DNA of 51,367 nt from Tsukamurella sp. 1534 (GCF_000312385.1 NZ_HE997626.1:871015-922381); one strand, 5' to 3'. Positions 42,795 through 51,367 are shown, numbered from the stretch's first letter. Made by a program: numbers and translations. Notes: generated from the letters alone by a model not told the origin.

Positions 42795-43289
42795 ATGAGT
42801 GACTGCGTCAAGGTTCTGATCGCGTACGACGGCACGGAGTCCGCACAGCGCGCCGTGAAGTACGCCAGCAAGGTCCTCGCCCAGGGACGCGACGCCGAGG
42901 CCGTCGTCGTCACGGCGTGGGAGTCCACCATCCACCAGGCCGCCCGCCTGTCCGCGATGTCGGGCGTCGCCGGGGCCGGCGCCGCCGAGACCGCGCTCAC
43001 CCGCGAGAGCGACGTGGTGCACGCGGAGGCGCAGAAGACCAACGCGGAGGGCGTCGAACTCGCCGAGGCCGCCGGGTTCACCGCCCGCGGCGAGTTGGTC
43101 GAGGTCGCCACCACGGTCTGGACCGCGATCATCGGCGCGTCCGATGCCGAGAACGTGGACGTGATCGTCACCGGCAGCCGCGGCCAGACGGGGCTGCGGG
43201 CGCTGTGGCACTCCTCGGTGTCCGAGCACGTGCTGCGCGGCTGCAAGCGACCGGTGATGATCGTCCCGTCGGGCGCACCGGAACTGTAG
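42795..43289 (+). CDS. universal stress protein (UspA family)
   Basis: A protein of 164 residues from ATG 42795, preceded by GAGGTGAT. One USP domain: VKVLIAYDGTESAQRAVKYA at the start and the ATP-binding pattern G-2x-G-9x-S in TGSRGQTGLRALWHSSVSEH, then VMIVPSG. The ATP-binding type is therefore likely. Such proteins act in the cytoplasm under energy or oxidative stress. A 20-codon open frame (42740-42802) overlaps its start and is preceded by GGAGG, which could be a leader peptide, though unproven. Confidence 0.9.
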   Translation: MSDCVKVLIAYDGTESAQRAVKYASKVLAQGRDAEAVVVTAWESTIHQAARLSAMSGVAGAGAAETALTRESDVVHAEAQKTNAEGVELAEAAGFTARGELVEVATTVWTAIIGASDAENVDVIVTGSRGQTGLRALWHSSVSEHVLRGCKRPVMIVPSGAPEL

Positions 43290-43304
43290 GGGCGATCGTG
43301 GCGA

Positions 43305-43320
43305 CTCGGGCACTCCCGAG
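43305..43320 (+). terminator. small hairpin after the universal stress gene
   Basis: CTCGGG-CACT-CCCGAG, a 6-bp stem 15 nt after the stop codon. No T-run; weak. Confidence 0.35.
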
Positions 43321-43351
43321 CTGTGTGAACGGAGCCGGCGCCGGAGACCTG

Positions 43352-43357
43352 TAGACT
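43352..43357 (+). promoter_or_regulatory. -10 element for leaderless DUF2613 gene
   Basis: TAGACT lies 7 nt before the ATG at 43365, with no ribosome site, so the DUF2613-aftD transcript may be leaderless. Confidence 0.5.
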
Positions 43358-43364
43358 CTGCCGC

Positions 43365-43565
43365 ATGGACCGCACCTCGATCATCGCCAGCGCCGGCGCC
43401 GCGCTCGCCGGCATCGTCGTCGCCGTCGCCCTGGCACTGGCGAGCGGCGCCGCCGTCGGCCAGACCACCCCGTCGACCGACGTGAACAGCGTGAAGCCGG
43501 ACAAGGGCTTCCTGCAGGGCTCGTCGAACTACGGCGAGCGCGACGACTCGGGTGCCAACAAGTAG
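43365..43565 (+). CDS. small secreted/membrane protein, DUF2613 (Rv0236A-like)
   Basis: A protein of 66 residues from ATG 43365. A hydrophobic N-terminal helix (SIIASAGAALAGIVVAVALA) acts as signal or anchor; the rest is a polar extracytoplasmic tail (VNSVKPDKGFLQGSSNYGER). It corresponds in size and place to M. tuberculosis Rv0236A, the small protein always next to aftD in mycolic-acid bacteria. It overlaps the aftD start by 14 bp, so the two are translated together; a role as an AftD accessory is inferred from this. Confidence 0.9.
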   Translation: MDRTSIIASAGAALAGIVVAVALALASGAAVGQTTPSTDVNSVKPDKGFLQGSSNYGERDDSGANK

Positions 43566-46500
43566 CGCCCAGCTCAGAGAAGAACCGCTCTCCCGCCGCG
43601 TAGGCGCGTGGGCGTTCGTCGCCCTCCTGGCGCTGAGCTTCCTCAGCTCGCCGGGGAAGATCGTCGCCGATACCAAGCTCGATCTCACGGCGAACCCGCT
43701 CGGTTTCCTGGCCCGCGCCGCGAACGTGTGGTCCAGCCAGTCCCCACTGGGCCAGGTGCAGAACCAGGCCTACGGCTACTTCTTCCCGCACGGCGCGTTC
43801 TTCGCGCTGGGCGACGTGCTGCACGTCCCGGCGTGGATCACGCAGCGCCTGTGGTGGGCGCTCCTCCTGTTCGCGGGCTTCTGGGGCGTGATCCGCCTCG
43901 CCGAGGCGCTGAGGACCGGCTCCCGCGGTTCCCGGATCCTGGCGGCCGTCGCGTTCGTGCTGGCCCCGCAGGTGCTCACCACGCTCGGCGCGATCAGCTC
44001 GGAGACCGCGCCCGTGATGCTCGCACCCTGGGTGCTGCTCCCCCTGGTCCAGATGCTGCAGGGCAGCGAGGCGCCGCTGCGCAACCTGGCCGCGAAGTCC
44101 GCCGTCGCGGTCGCCCTCATGGGCGCCGTCAACGCCGTCGCCACCGGCCTGGCCTGCGCCGTCGCCGCCCTGTGGTGGCTGCTGCACCTCCGGGTCGGCG
44201 CCGGGACCCGCAGGTTCTGGACGTTCAGCGCGTGGTGGGCGCTGTGCGTCCTCCTGGCGACCACCTGGTGGATCGTCCCGCTGTTCATCATGGGGCAGGT
44301 CAGTCCCCCGTTCCTCGAGTTCATCGAGTCCTCGCGAGCCACCACCCAGTGGTCCTCGCTGCCCGAGGTGCTGCGCGGCACCACGTCGTGGAGCCCGTTC
44401 ATCTCCGAGGAGCGCACCGCGGGCGCGATGCTCACCACCACGCCGGCGGCCGTGGTGGTCACGGGCATGGTGGCGGCCGCCGGGATCGCGGGCCTGACGA
44501 TGCGCCGCATGCCCAAGCGGGGCGTGTGGGCGACGGTGCTGCTGGTGGGGCTCGTGGCCATCGGCGTCGGCTACGCGAGCGGCCTCGGTTCCCCGTTCGC
44601 CGAGCCGGTCCGGGTGTTCCTGGACGGCGACGGTGCGCCGCTGCGCAACGTGTACAAGCTCGAGCCGTTCCTGCGGTTGCCGCTGGTGCTGGGCATCGCG
44701 CACCTGCTGGCCCGGGCGCCGCTGCCCGGCACCGTCGGGCTGCGGGACGTGCGTCGGGCGCTGGCGCACCCCGAGCGGGACCGGCTCGCCGCCGGCGCGC
44801 TGGCCGTGGTCGTGGTGCTGGCGCTGGCCGGGGGCATGGCGTGGTCCGGCAAGCTGGCGCCGCGCGGCCCGTACGACCGGATCCCGGACTACTGGGGGCA
44901 GGCGGCGTCGTGGCTGTCCGAGCACGCCTCGGGGACCGCCCCCGGGCAGGCTCGCGCGGATCGCGCCCTGGTGGTGCCCGGCGCCCCGTTCGGCGCGCAG
45001 CTGTGGGGCCTGACCCGCGACGAGCCGATCCAGCCCCTCGCGCAGACCCCGTGGGCCGTGCGCGACGCCATCCCGCTCAACCCGCCGGGCGCGATCCGCG
45101 CCCTCGACTCGGTGCAGCGTCTGCTGAGCGCCGGCACACCGTCGGCGGGCCTGGCGCCCACGCTGCGCCGGCAGGGCATCGGCTACCTGGTGCTCCGCGC
45201 CGATCTGGACCCCGACACCTCCCGGTCGGCGCGCCCCGCGCTGGCCCGCGCCGCGGTGCTGGGCTCGCCCGGGATCACCGAGGTCGCGCGGTTCGGCGAC
45301 GACGTGGCGCCGCCGACCGTGGAGAACGTCACCATCGACTCCGGCCTGCGGCCGCCGCTGCCCGCGATCACCGTCTACCGCGTGGATCCCGGCGACGTGC
45401 CCACCGGCCCGTACACCGCGGACCTCGCGTCGATGCCGCGGGTGGCGGGCGGACCGGAGTCGCTGCTCACCCTGCAGGCCGACGCCGCCGCGGCGGGGCG
45501 GCGGGAGATCGGCTCGGCGCTGCTCTCGGGCGACGCGGCCGCCGCGGGCCTGGCCCCCGGCCCGCTCACCGTCACCGACACCCCGAAGAACCGGGAGACC
45601 GACTACGGCCGGGTGGACGACCACAGCTCGGCGATCCGCACGGAGGGCGATCCCCGGCGCACCCTCAATCGGCTGCCCGACTACCCGGTCGAGGGGGCGG
45701 GCACCGTCGACGGGCGCTGGGACGGCGCCACCGTGAGCACGTCCAGCTCGGCCGCCGACGCCACGCAGCTGGGCACGGTCCTGCCCGGCGCCGGCCCGGC
45801 CGCCGCGGTCGACGGGGACAAGAACACGTCGTGGGTGTCCTCGGGCCTCGACAAGGCGATCGGGCAGTGGATGCAGTTCACCCTCCCGGAGGCCCGGGAG
45901 GACCTGTCGGTGACGGTCACCGTCGGGCGCGCCCTCGGTCCGGCCGTGACCCGGCTGCTCATCAGCACCGAGGCCGGCACCGTGTACTCGGACCCGGTGA
46001 GCGCGGGCACCCCGATCACCCTGGTCGCCCCGTCGGCGAAGACGAAGTGGCTGCGGATCACGGCCGTCGAGACGGCGAACAAGTCCTGGGGCAGCCAGTT
46101 CGCGATCTCCGAGGCGCGGCTCACCGACGCCCGCACCAACACCCCGATCCCGGCGCGGCACGGCGTCGACCTGCCCGCGACCGGACCGGCGGGCCGCTGG
46201 GTCCTCGGCCAGGACGGCATGGGCCGCTCGGGGTGCGTGGTGACGCCCGGGAGGGACGGCCGTGACGGCCCGGTGCAGTGCGCCGACATCGCGATCGGCC
46301 CGGAGGAGCCCGGGGCGCTGCGGCGCACCGTCGACGGTCCCGGAGCGCCCGCGGTGACGCCCTCCCTCACCGTGCGCGCCCGGCCGGGCCAGGCGCTCAC
46401 CACCCTGCTCGGCGATCCGAACGCCCCGTCGGCGTTCGCCGACGCGTCCGTCGGGGACGGCCGCGGCAACAGCGACGCGGCCGTGGACGGCGACCCGAAC

Positions 46501-47820
46501 ACGGTGTGGACGGCGCCGCAGTCCGCCGCCGAGCCCACCGCCCCCAAGCCCATCCTGCGGGTGAGACTGCCCAAGCCCCAACTGGTCTCATCGCTGCAGC
46601 TGAACCTCCCCCGCGGCGAGGCGCCGGCCCGGCCGACGAAGATCGGCGTCGACCTGGGCACCGGCCGCCAGGTGCGCGATGTGGACGAGGACGACGGGGA
46701 CTCGGCGACCGTCGAGTTGCAGCCCGCCGTCACCGATTCCATCGCGGTCTCCCTCCTCGACTGGGACGACCGTCTCAACGTGAACGCCCTGGGCTTCCCC
46801 GAGAAGATGGCGCCCGGGCTCGCGGGCGTGCGGGCCCTCGGGCCCGACGGTGCGCCCGTGCCCGGCTCCGAGCCCGCGCCGGTGGACCGCCCCGTCACCC
46901 AGCCCTGCGAGCAGGGGCCCACCGTGTCGATCGGCGGGAAGACCGTGCGGTTCCGGGTGGACGCCACCGCGCAACAGTTGCGGGAGGGCGAGCCGGTGCG
47001 CGCCGTGCCGTGCGCCGACGGCCCGCTGCCCCTGCCCGCGGGGCGCCAGGAGATCGTCGCCACGCCGAGCCCGGCGTTCAGCGTGGAGACCGTGTCGCTC
47101 GACTCCCCGGAGGCGGCGCCCCGCGCCGAGGACGAACCAGTCCGGGTGCAGAGCTGGACGCCGGACCGGCGCGTGGTCGGCGTGGAGAAGACGGACCGGG
47201 ACCGGGTCCTCGTGGTCCCCGAGAGCCGCAACGAGGGCTGGGCCGCAACGGGTCCCGACGGTGAGCCGCTGCGCGCGGTGACGGTGAACGGGTGGCAGCA
47301 GGGCTGGGTGCTGCCCGCCGGCACCGAGGGTGCCGTGACACTGCGGTACGCGCTCAACGCGCCGTACCGGATCGGGCTGTTCGGCGGGCTCACGCTGCTG
47401 GTGATCCTGGCGGCGCTCGCGCTGTTCGCCGGGAAGCCCTCGCGCCGTTCCGATCCGGTGGCCGCGTGGCAGCCGGGCGCGCCGGCCGGAATCGGCCTGG
47501 GCGCGGCGGCGTTCGCGCTCAGCGGCTGGGCCGGGCTGGCGCTGTGGGGCGTCGCGGGGATCGCGACCGCGGTGATCGGCGGGCTGCACGTGGGCGCGGA
47601 ACGCCGGTCCGCCATCCGGGTGTTCGGCGCCTCCGGTTTCGTGCTCGCGGCGATGCTGGTGCTCGCGACGGGGCCGTGGCACGCCGACGCCGGCTACGTG
47701 GGCGACGGGCCGTGGCCGCAGGGCCTGGCCCTGACCGGCGTCCTCCTGATGGCGTGGTCCTCGGCGTATCCGCTCGTGCAGCGGGCGCTGTCCCGCCTGC
47801 GCCGCCGCGACGAGAGCTGA
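43552..47820 (+). CDS. aftD: alpha-(1->3)-arabinofuranosyltransferase AftD
   Basis: A protein of 1422 residues from GTG 43552, close to M. tuberculosis AftD (Rv0236c, 1400 residues). An N-terminal GT-C membrane domain (about ten helices, residues 15-430) adds arabinofuranose from decaprenyl-phospho-arabinose to arabinogalactan/lipoarabinomannan in the periplasm. The large outer part holds carbohydrate-binding-like F5/8 type C modules: DGDKNTSWVS near 755 and DGDPNTVWTA near 980. Four C-terminal helices follow (about 1270-1405), the first being IGLFGGLTLLVILAALALF. The gene is essential in mycobacteria. The GTG start has no strong ribosome site; coupling from the DUF2613 gene is likely. Confidence 0.95.
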   Translation: MPTSSAQLREEPLSRRVGAWAFVALLALSFLSSPGKIVADTKLDLTANPLGFLARAANVWSSQSPLGQVQNQAYGYFFPHGAFFALGDVLHVPAWITQRLWWALLLFAGFWGVIRLAEALRTGSRGSRILAAVAFVLAPQVLTTLGAISSETAPVMLAPWVLLPLVQMLQGSEAPLRNLAAKSAVAVALMGAVNAVATGLACAVAALWWLLHLRVGAGTRRFWTFSAWWALCVLLATTWWIVPLFIMGQVSPPFLEFIESSRATTQWSSLPEVLRGTTSWSPFISEERTAGAMLTTTPAAVVVTGMVAAAGIAGLTMRRMPKRGVWATVLLVGLVAIGVGYASGLGSPFAEPVRVFLDGDGAPLRNVYKLEPFLRLPLVLGIAHLLARAPLPGTVGLRDVRRALAHPERDRLAAGALAVVVVLALAGGMAWSGKLAPRGPYDRIPDYWGQAASWLSEHASGTAPGQARADRALVVPGAPFGAQLWGLTRDEPIQPLAQTPWAVRDAIPLNPPGAIRALDSVQRLLSAGTPSAGLAPTLRRQGIGYLVLRADLDPDTSRSARPALARAAVLGSPGITEVARFGDDVAPPTVENVTIDSGLRPPLPAITVYRVDPGDVPTGPYTADLASMPRVAGGPESLLTLQADAAAAGRREIGSALLSGDAAAAGLAPGPLTVTDTPKNRETDYGRVDDHSSAIRTEGDPRRTLNRLPDYPVEGAGTVDGRWDGATVSTSSSAADATQLGTVLPGAGPAAAVDGDKNTSWVSSGLDKAIGQWMQFTLPEAREDLSVTVTVGRALGPAVTRLLISTEAGTVYSDPVSAGTPITLVAPSAKTKWLRITAVETANKSWGSQFAISEARLTDARTNTPIPARHGVDLPATGPAGRWVLGQDGMGRSGCVVTPGRDGRDGPVQCADIAIGPEEPGALRRTVDGPGAPAVTPSLTVRARPGQALTTLLGDPNAPSAFADASVGDGRGNSDAAVDGDPNTVWTAPQSAAEPTAPKPILRVRLPKPQLVSSLQLNLPRGEAPARPTKIGVDLGTGRQVRDVDEDDGDSATVELQPAVTDSIAVSLLDWDDRLNVNALGFPEKMAPGLAGVRALGPDGAPVPGSEPAPVDRPVTQPCEQGPTVSIGGKTVRFRVDATAQQLREGEPVRAVPCADGPLPLPAGRQEIVATPSPAFSVETVSLDSPEAAPRAEDEPVRVQSWTPDRRVVGVEKTDRDRVLVVPESRNEGWAATGPDGEPLRAVTVNGWQQGWVLPAGTEGAVTLRYALNAPYRIGLFGGLTLLVILAALALFAGKPSRRSDPVAAWQPGAPAGIGLGAAAFALSGWAGLALWGVAGIATAVIGGLHVGAERRSAIRVFGASGFVLAAMLVLATGPWHADAGYVGDGPWPQGLALTGVLLMAWSSAYPLVQRALSRLRRRDES

Positions 47821-47826
47821 GTCCCG

Positions 47827-49077
47827 CTACGGCGCCGCCGCGGCCTCCTCGGCGATGTCCTCGGCGTCCTGCTCCGCGGACGCTGCGCGCGCGGGGTCGG
47901 TCTGCGCGGCCACGGCGGACCGTCGGGCCTCCCGGCGCGCGAGCCACCGCCTGGCCGGTTCCTCCACCCAGGCGTAGCTGAGCGCGGACACGGCCGCGGA
48001 GAACACGAACGTCAACACGGTGACGGTGGCCATCCGCCCGTGGAACGGCACGATCGCGAACAGCGGGAAGACCGCGGCGAGCACCACGAGGTGCCAGATG
48101 AAGATGCCGTAGGACCAGCGGCCCAGGGCCTGCATCGGGCCGGACCCCAGGAACCGGGAGCCGGGCCCGCCGGCCGGGGCCAGGACCAACGGGGCCAGCA
48201 GGAGGAAGCCGAGGACGCCGCCCAGCCCCATCCGCACCGCGAACTGCCAGTGCGCGGGCGAGTCCAGGGTGACGGGGCCGCCCAGCGGGGTGGCGATCAT
48301 CGCGAACACGACGATCGCGGCGGGCCAGCAGATCCGCCGCCGCGCGAGGCGGCGCACCGTCGAATACCGGGAGGCCGGGGCGAAAACGATCTCGGCGAGC
48401 ACGATCCCGGCCACGAACCACGGCACGTAGGACGGCAGCCAGTTCTGGTAGTTCACGCCCTCGGGCAGCGCGATCGTGGACCCGGCCCACGCCCAGCTCA
48501 GCGACGCGGCGGCCACCAGCAGCACCGTGGGCACCCGCCACCGGGCGCGGGCGCCGCGCAGCCGCACCAGCGCGAGGGCGGCGATCGGCATGACGAGGTA
48601 GAACAGCATCTCCACCGACAGGCTCCACATCTGCGTGAGACCGACGGTGAGTGAGTGCGGCACGAACACCTGCGTCAGCGTGAGGTTCGCGAGCCAGGTG
48701 GAGCCGGAGGGCGGTTCGGACCGCGGCATGAGCGCCAGCGCCACGATCACCACCACGAGGTACGCGGGCATGATCCGCACGATCCGGGAGCGGTAGTAGC
48801 GGCCGGAGTCGGGCCGCGGTGTGCCCGTCCAGGCCGCCCGGGCGTGCGCCCGCCAGAGCAGGAAGCCGGACAGGCCGAAGAAAACCGCAACCGCCATATC
48901 GAAACGGCCCCACACGCGTCCGAGGACCGAATCACCCACCTGACCGGTCTGAAAGGCGGTGTGGGTGAGCATCACCGCGACCGCGGCGCACGCCCGCATA
49001 CCCTCCAGAGCAGGCACGAAGCCGGCAGCACCCGCGGGTGTTGCAGTGTCAAAACGGCTGGTCTCGGCTGTGCTCAT
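47827..49077 (-). CDS. acyltransferase family membrane protein (TmaT/Rv0228-like)
   Basis: A protein of 416 residues from ATG 49077. AT3 acyltransferase pattern: PALEGMRACAAVAVMLTHTA with the conserved His, RYYRSRIVRIMPAYLVVV, and MWSLSVEMLFYLVMPIA, with about ten membrane helices and an Ala/Glu-rich tail. In M. tuberculosis the neighbour of the DUF3068 gene (Rv0227c) is the acyltransferase Rv0228, related to corynebacterial TmaT, which acetylates trehalose monomycolate before export. The same divergent pairing here supports that role, by inference. Stops 7 nt from aftD, convergent. Confidence 0.88.
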   Translation of the reverse strand: MSTAETSRFDTATPAGAAGFVPALEGMRACAAVAVMLTHTAFQTGQVGDSVLGRVWGRFDMAVAVFFGLSGFLLWRAHARAAWTGTPRPDSGRYYRSRIVRIMPAYLVVVIVALALMPRSEPPSGSTWLANLTLTQVFVPHSLTVGLTQMWSLSVEMLFYLVMPIAALALVRLRGARARWRVPTVLLVAAASLSWAWAGSTIALPEGVNYQNWLPSYVPWFVAGIVLAEIVFAPASRYSTVRRLARRRICWPAAIVVFAMIATPLGGPVTLDSPAHWQFAVRMGLGGVLGFLLLAPLVLAPAGGPGSRFLGSGPMQALGRWSYGIFIWHLVVLAAVFPLFAIVPFHGRMATVTVLTFVFSAAVSALSYAWVEEPARRWLARREARRSAVAAQTDPARAASAEQDAEDIAEEAAAAP

Positions 49078-49231
49078 GCTGCTCGCAATCTACCGGTGCG
49101 CCCGCGCGCGAGCCCGGTCACGTCGTCCGCCCCTGTTAGGCTCGGGTACTTGTAAGGGAGCACGCGACCATGTGCCCCGTCGGCGCTTGCGACCCCGCAT
49201 GCGTTCCGCAAGACCGTGAGGAGACACTTCG

Positions 49232-50575
49232 ATGGCGGTAGGCCGTAGCCGGCTGGCACGCGTTATCGGTCCGATCCTGATCTTCCTGGGCGCCCTGCTG
49301 ATCACCTCTGCGATCGCGAGTCCGATCTACGTGGCGGACAAGCTCAAGACGATCCCGCTCGACCTGGACGTCACGACGATCGCCAAGTCCGCCAAGCCCG
49401 CGGATTCGGACGCCGACGCAGAGTTCCCGGCGAAGCAGCTGGACCTGTGCTCGTTCAACAAGCCCCGCGCGCAGGTGAACGAGGTCGCGGTGACCACGCA
49501 GTCCCGCACCCTGGTCACCGCGCCGTCGGACAAGTCCTCGATGACGGTGCAGTCCGGCACGTCGATGGTGGTCCCGTCCATCAAGACCAAGGGCGACCCG
49601 CGGCATCCGGAGCTGACCGGCGCCAACAAGAACGAGCGCCCCTGCGACGACGGCCTGGTGCAGGCGTGGGTGGACCGCGTCTCGCTGGACCGCGAGAGCG
49701 GCGCCCCCAACGGCAAGACCTCCGAGGCGACCTTCTCGCCCGGCGAGAGCGCCCCGGCCGTGAAGCTGGGCGACCGCAAGGGCCTGCAGTACCGGTTCCC
49801 CGCCGGCACCGAGAAGGAGGGGAAGTACGAGTTCTTCGACCTGATCACCCGCAGCAACATGCCGCTGGAGTTCGTGGAGGAGAAGGAGGTCAGCGGGACC
49901 AACACGCTGCACTTCCGCGGTAAGCGCGACTGGGTCGACCTGTCGACCATCCGCGACGGCAACGACCCCACGCTGGGCACCGTGCTGACCAAGACCGCCG
50001 GCTGGTGGGGCATCGACGACGTCGACCCCAAGGACGACATCACGCTGAACCGCTGGGCCAAGACCGACGTGGACCTGTACGTCGACCCGAAGAGCGGCAT
50101 CATCGTCGACCAGTCGCAGCACTTCTCCCAGGAGTTCCGCCTGCCGGGCCAGGTGGCGCCGAACACGCCGCGCGCGGTCCGGGACTTCCGCCTGAACGTC
50201 TTCGACGCGCAGCAGAAGTGGGACGACGCGACGGTCCGATCGCAGGCCGAGGACGCGAAGTCGCAGCAGAACAAGATCGCCGTCGCCAAGTACGTGGTCC
50301 CGATCGCGGGCGGCTTGCTGGGCCTCATCGCGCTGGGCCTGGGCGTCTTCGCCCTGCTGGTCAGCCGCGGCGCGGTGCCGGCCGGGCCCGGTTTCGGCCG
50401 GGGCAAGCGGAAGTCGGACGCGGCGGAGGGCTCGCTCGACGATGCGCCGACCGTCCCGACGGAGTCCGGTGAGGACGAGCCCGCGACCGAGGCCTTCAGC
50501 GCTCAGCCGCGGCCCGACGATTCGCAGACCGAGGCGATCGACTTCCGGGATCGCGACCAGCGCGACCAGCGCTGA
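49232..50575 (+). CDS. DUF3068 (PorA-family) membrane protein, Rv0227c-like
   Basis: A protein of 447 residues from ATG 49232, with GAGGAG 8 nt upstream. One helix near the N-terminus (residues about 12-32), a long extracytoplasmic domain (about 33-345), a second helix (about 350-377) and an acidic cytoplasmic tail. The start (SRLARVIGPILIFLGALLIT), GWWGIDDVDPKDD and SGIIVDQSQHFSQEF are typical of DUF3068, found only in mycolic-acid bacteria and essential or important for growth in mycobacteria. The molecular role is not settled; the genomic pairing with the acyltransferase suggests trehalose-mycolate metabolism or transport. Confidence 0.92.
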   Translation: MAVGRSRLARVIGPILIFLGALLITSAIASPIYVADKLKTIPLDLDVTTIAKSAKPADSDADAEFPAKQLDLCSFNKPRAQVNEVAVTTQSRTLVTAPSDKSSMTVQSGTSMVVPSIKTKGDPRHPELTGANKNERPCDDGLVQAWVDRVSLDRESGAPNGKTSEATFSPGESAPAVKLGDRKGLQYRFPAGTEKEGKYEFFDLITRSNMPLEFVEEKEVSGTNTLHFRGKRDWVDLSTIRDGNDPTLGTVLTKTAGWWGIDDVDPKDDITLNRWAKTDVDLYVDPKSGIIVDQSQHFSQEFRLPGQVAPNTPRAVRDFRLNVFDAQQKWDDATVRSQAEDAKSQQNKIAVAKYVVPIAGGLLGLIALGLGVFALLVSRGAVPAGPGFGRGKRKSDAAEGSLDDAPTVPTESGEDEPATEAFSAQPRPDDSQTEAIDFRDRDQRDQR

Positions 50576-51367
50576 CGGACGTCACCACACCGATCACCAT
50601 CACCGCCGCGGCCGCACACAGCGCCGCGGCGGTGATCATTTCTCCGGCCGTGTCCGGCACGGTCAGCAGTACCGCGGCCTCGACCGCGACGACGCCCCAC
50701 GCGAACACGGCCATCCGGGTGCGCTCGGTGGCGATCGCGTAGAGCAGCAGCCCCTGCAGCAGCGCCAGCAGGGCGCCCTGCGCCGCGAACAGCCATAGCC
50801 ACGCCTGGACGGGCCGGTACTCCTCGCCCGCCAGCAGCGTCGCGAGCGGGGCGCAGAGGGCGGCGCCCGCCACGCACGCCAGGCCCAGACCGGTCAGCAG
50901 GAGAACGACGGTGCGCAGCGCCCGCCGGGAGTGGTCGGGGCTCGCGAGCTGCGGGAAGAAGACGACGCCCACGGCCTGCGGCAGCCAGAACGCGACCTTC
51001 GCGGCGACGGCCCCGAGGGCGTAGGTGCCGGCCGCGGCGGCGCCCAGCACGGGCCTCGACAGCAGCAGGTCGAGGGATTGGAAGACGACGAGCACCAGCT
51101 GCACCGAGCTGGCGCCCAGCACCGCGCGCACGCCGGCGTCGGCCTCGGCGTCGTGTCCGCCGGGCGTGCCGGCGAGCGCACGCCCGATGCCCGCGGCGAC
51201 CAGCGCGCCGACGGTGGTGCCGAGGAGCGCGGGGCCCGGGCCCAGCAGCAGGCCGGGCACGGTGAAGGCCAGTTTTGGCCACGCCGGCGATGCCGAGCAG
51301 CAGCGCGAGACGGCGGAACCGTCGGGCGCCCTGGAGGAGGCCCTGCTCGACGGCGAGCAGCACGAGC
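50496..51367 (-). CDS. flippase-like polysaccharide/lipid transporter, 5'-truncated and frameshifted
   Basis: The gene enters from the right edge on the minus strand and ends at 50496. The visible part has about seven membrane helices with the MATE/MOP flippase look (LAVEQGLLQGARRFRRLALL near the edge; LGASSVQLVLVVFQSLDLLL and AFWLPQAVGVVFFPQLASP inside). The frame near the edge and the main frame differ. Removing one A from the AAAA run (TTTT at 51273-51276 on the plus strand) joins them as GVAKLAFTVPGLLLG. The tail overlaps the DUF3068 gene by 80 bp. It is either a pseudogene or the result of a sequence error. Confidence 0.75.
   Translation of the reverse strand, partial: SCCSPSSRASSRAPDGSAVSRCCSASPAWPKLAFTVPGLLLGPGPALLGTTVGALVAAGIGRALAGTPGGHDAEADAGVRAVLGASSVQLVLVVFQSLDLLLSRPVLGAAAAGTYALGAVAAKVAFWLPQAVGVVFFPQLASPDHSRRALRTVVLLLTGLGLACVAGAALCAPLATLLAGEEYRPVQAWLWLFAAQGALLALLQGLLLYAIATERTRMAVFAWGVVAVEAAVLLTVPDTAGEMITAAALCAAAAVMVIGVVTSVSAGRAGRDPGSRSPRSANRRAAAER

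Noticed and set aside
42740-42802. A 20-codon open frame with GGAGG upstream
   Set aside because: Too short and Arg/His-rich by chance in this composition; kept only as a hypothesis for a leader peptide, not as a gene.

Overview
The window is about 51 kb of very GC-rich DNA with dense, short-spaced genes. The gene content points to a mycolic-acid actinomycete (order Mycobacteriales). Markers are an AftD-type arabinofuranosyltransferase, the small DUF2613 protein beside it, an LpqI-like lipoprotein, the FadE5/FadA2/FabG4/HtdX set, a TmaT-like acyltransferase with a DUF3068 partner, and a Dcd of mycobacterial type. The overall mix suggests Tsukamurella or a close relative; this is inferred from gene content alone, without a database search.

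Layout. 1-9.1 kb: the tail of one gene, a conserved hypothetical, a TetR repressor divergent from a membrane protein with twin operators, a PLP aminotransferase, a YibE/F membrane protein, dcd, a lipoprotein, tRNA-Gly(CCC) and small membrane proteins. 9.1-19.6 kb: GRAM-like protein plus MTA phosphorylase, SRPBCC protein plus class-III aminotransferase, a glutaminase-STAS fusion, a membrane-anchored molybdopterin oxidoreductase, an XRE-cupin/CynX-type pair, and an SDR plus acyl-CoA ligase operon. 19.7-29.2 kb: AGCS symporter, TetR/MFS efflux pair, DUF1023 hydrolase with a small helical partner, SDR plus GlcG/HbpS operon with a divergent TetR, a secreted S1-type protease, endonuclease IV and a methyltransferase.

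29.3-47.8 kb keeps the gene order and orientation known from M. tuberculosis Rv0236c-Rv0244c (aftD, Rv0236A, lpqI, TetR, htdX, fabG4, fadA2, fadE5), with two extra blocks. One, between fadE5 and fadA2, holds a degenerate ABC ATPase, a YhgE/Pip protein, an acyltransferase, a membrane-anchored hypothetical and a CoA-binding protein. The other, between lpqI and DUF2613/aftD, holds a probable halohydrin dehalogenase and a universal stress protein. Palindromes with the core TAC-N6-GTA lie before fadE5 (two), between fadA2 and fabG4 (two) and before the TetR gene (two). They suggest one TetR regulon for fatty-acyl metabolism. 47.8-51.4 kb: TmaT-like acyltransferase divergent from a DUF3068 protein, and the end of a flippase-like gene.

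Two genes (the YibE/F tail and the flippase) show homopolymer frameshift signatures that may be real or sequence errors. I saw no CRISPR array, insertion sequence, prophage or replication origin. No gene-free stretch exceeds 300 bases. Homology statements come from recognising families by eye.
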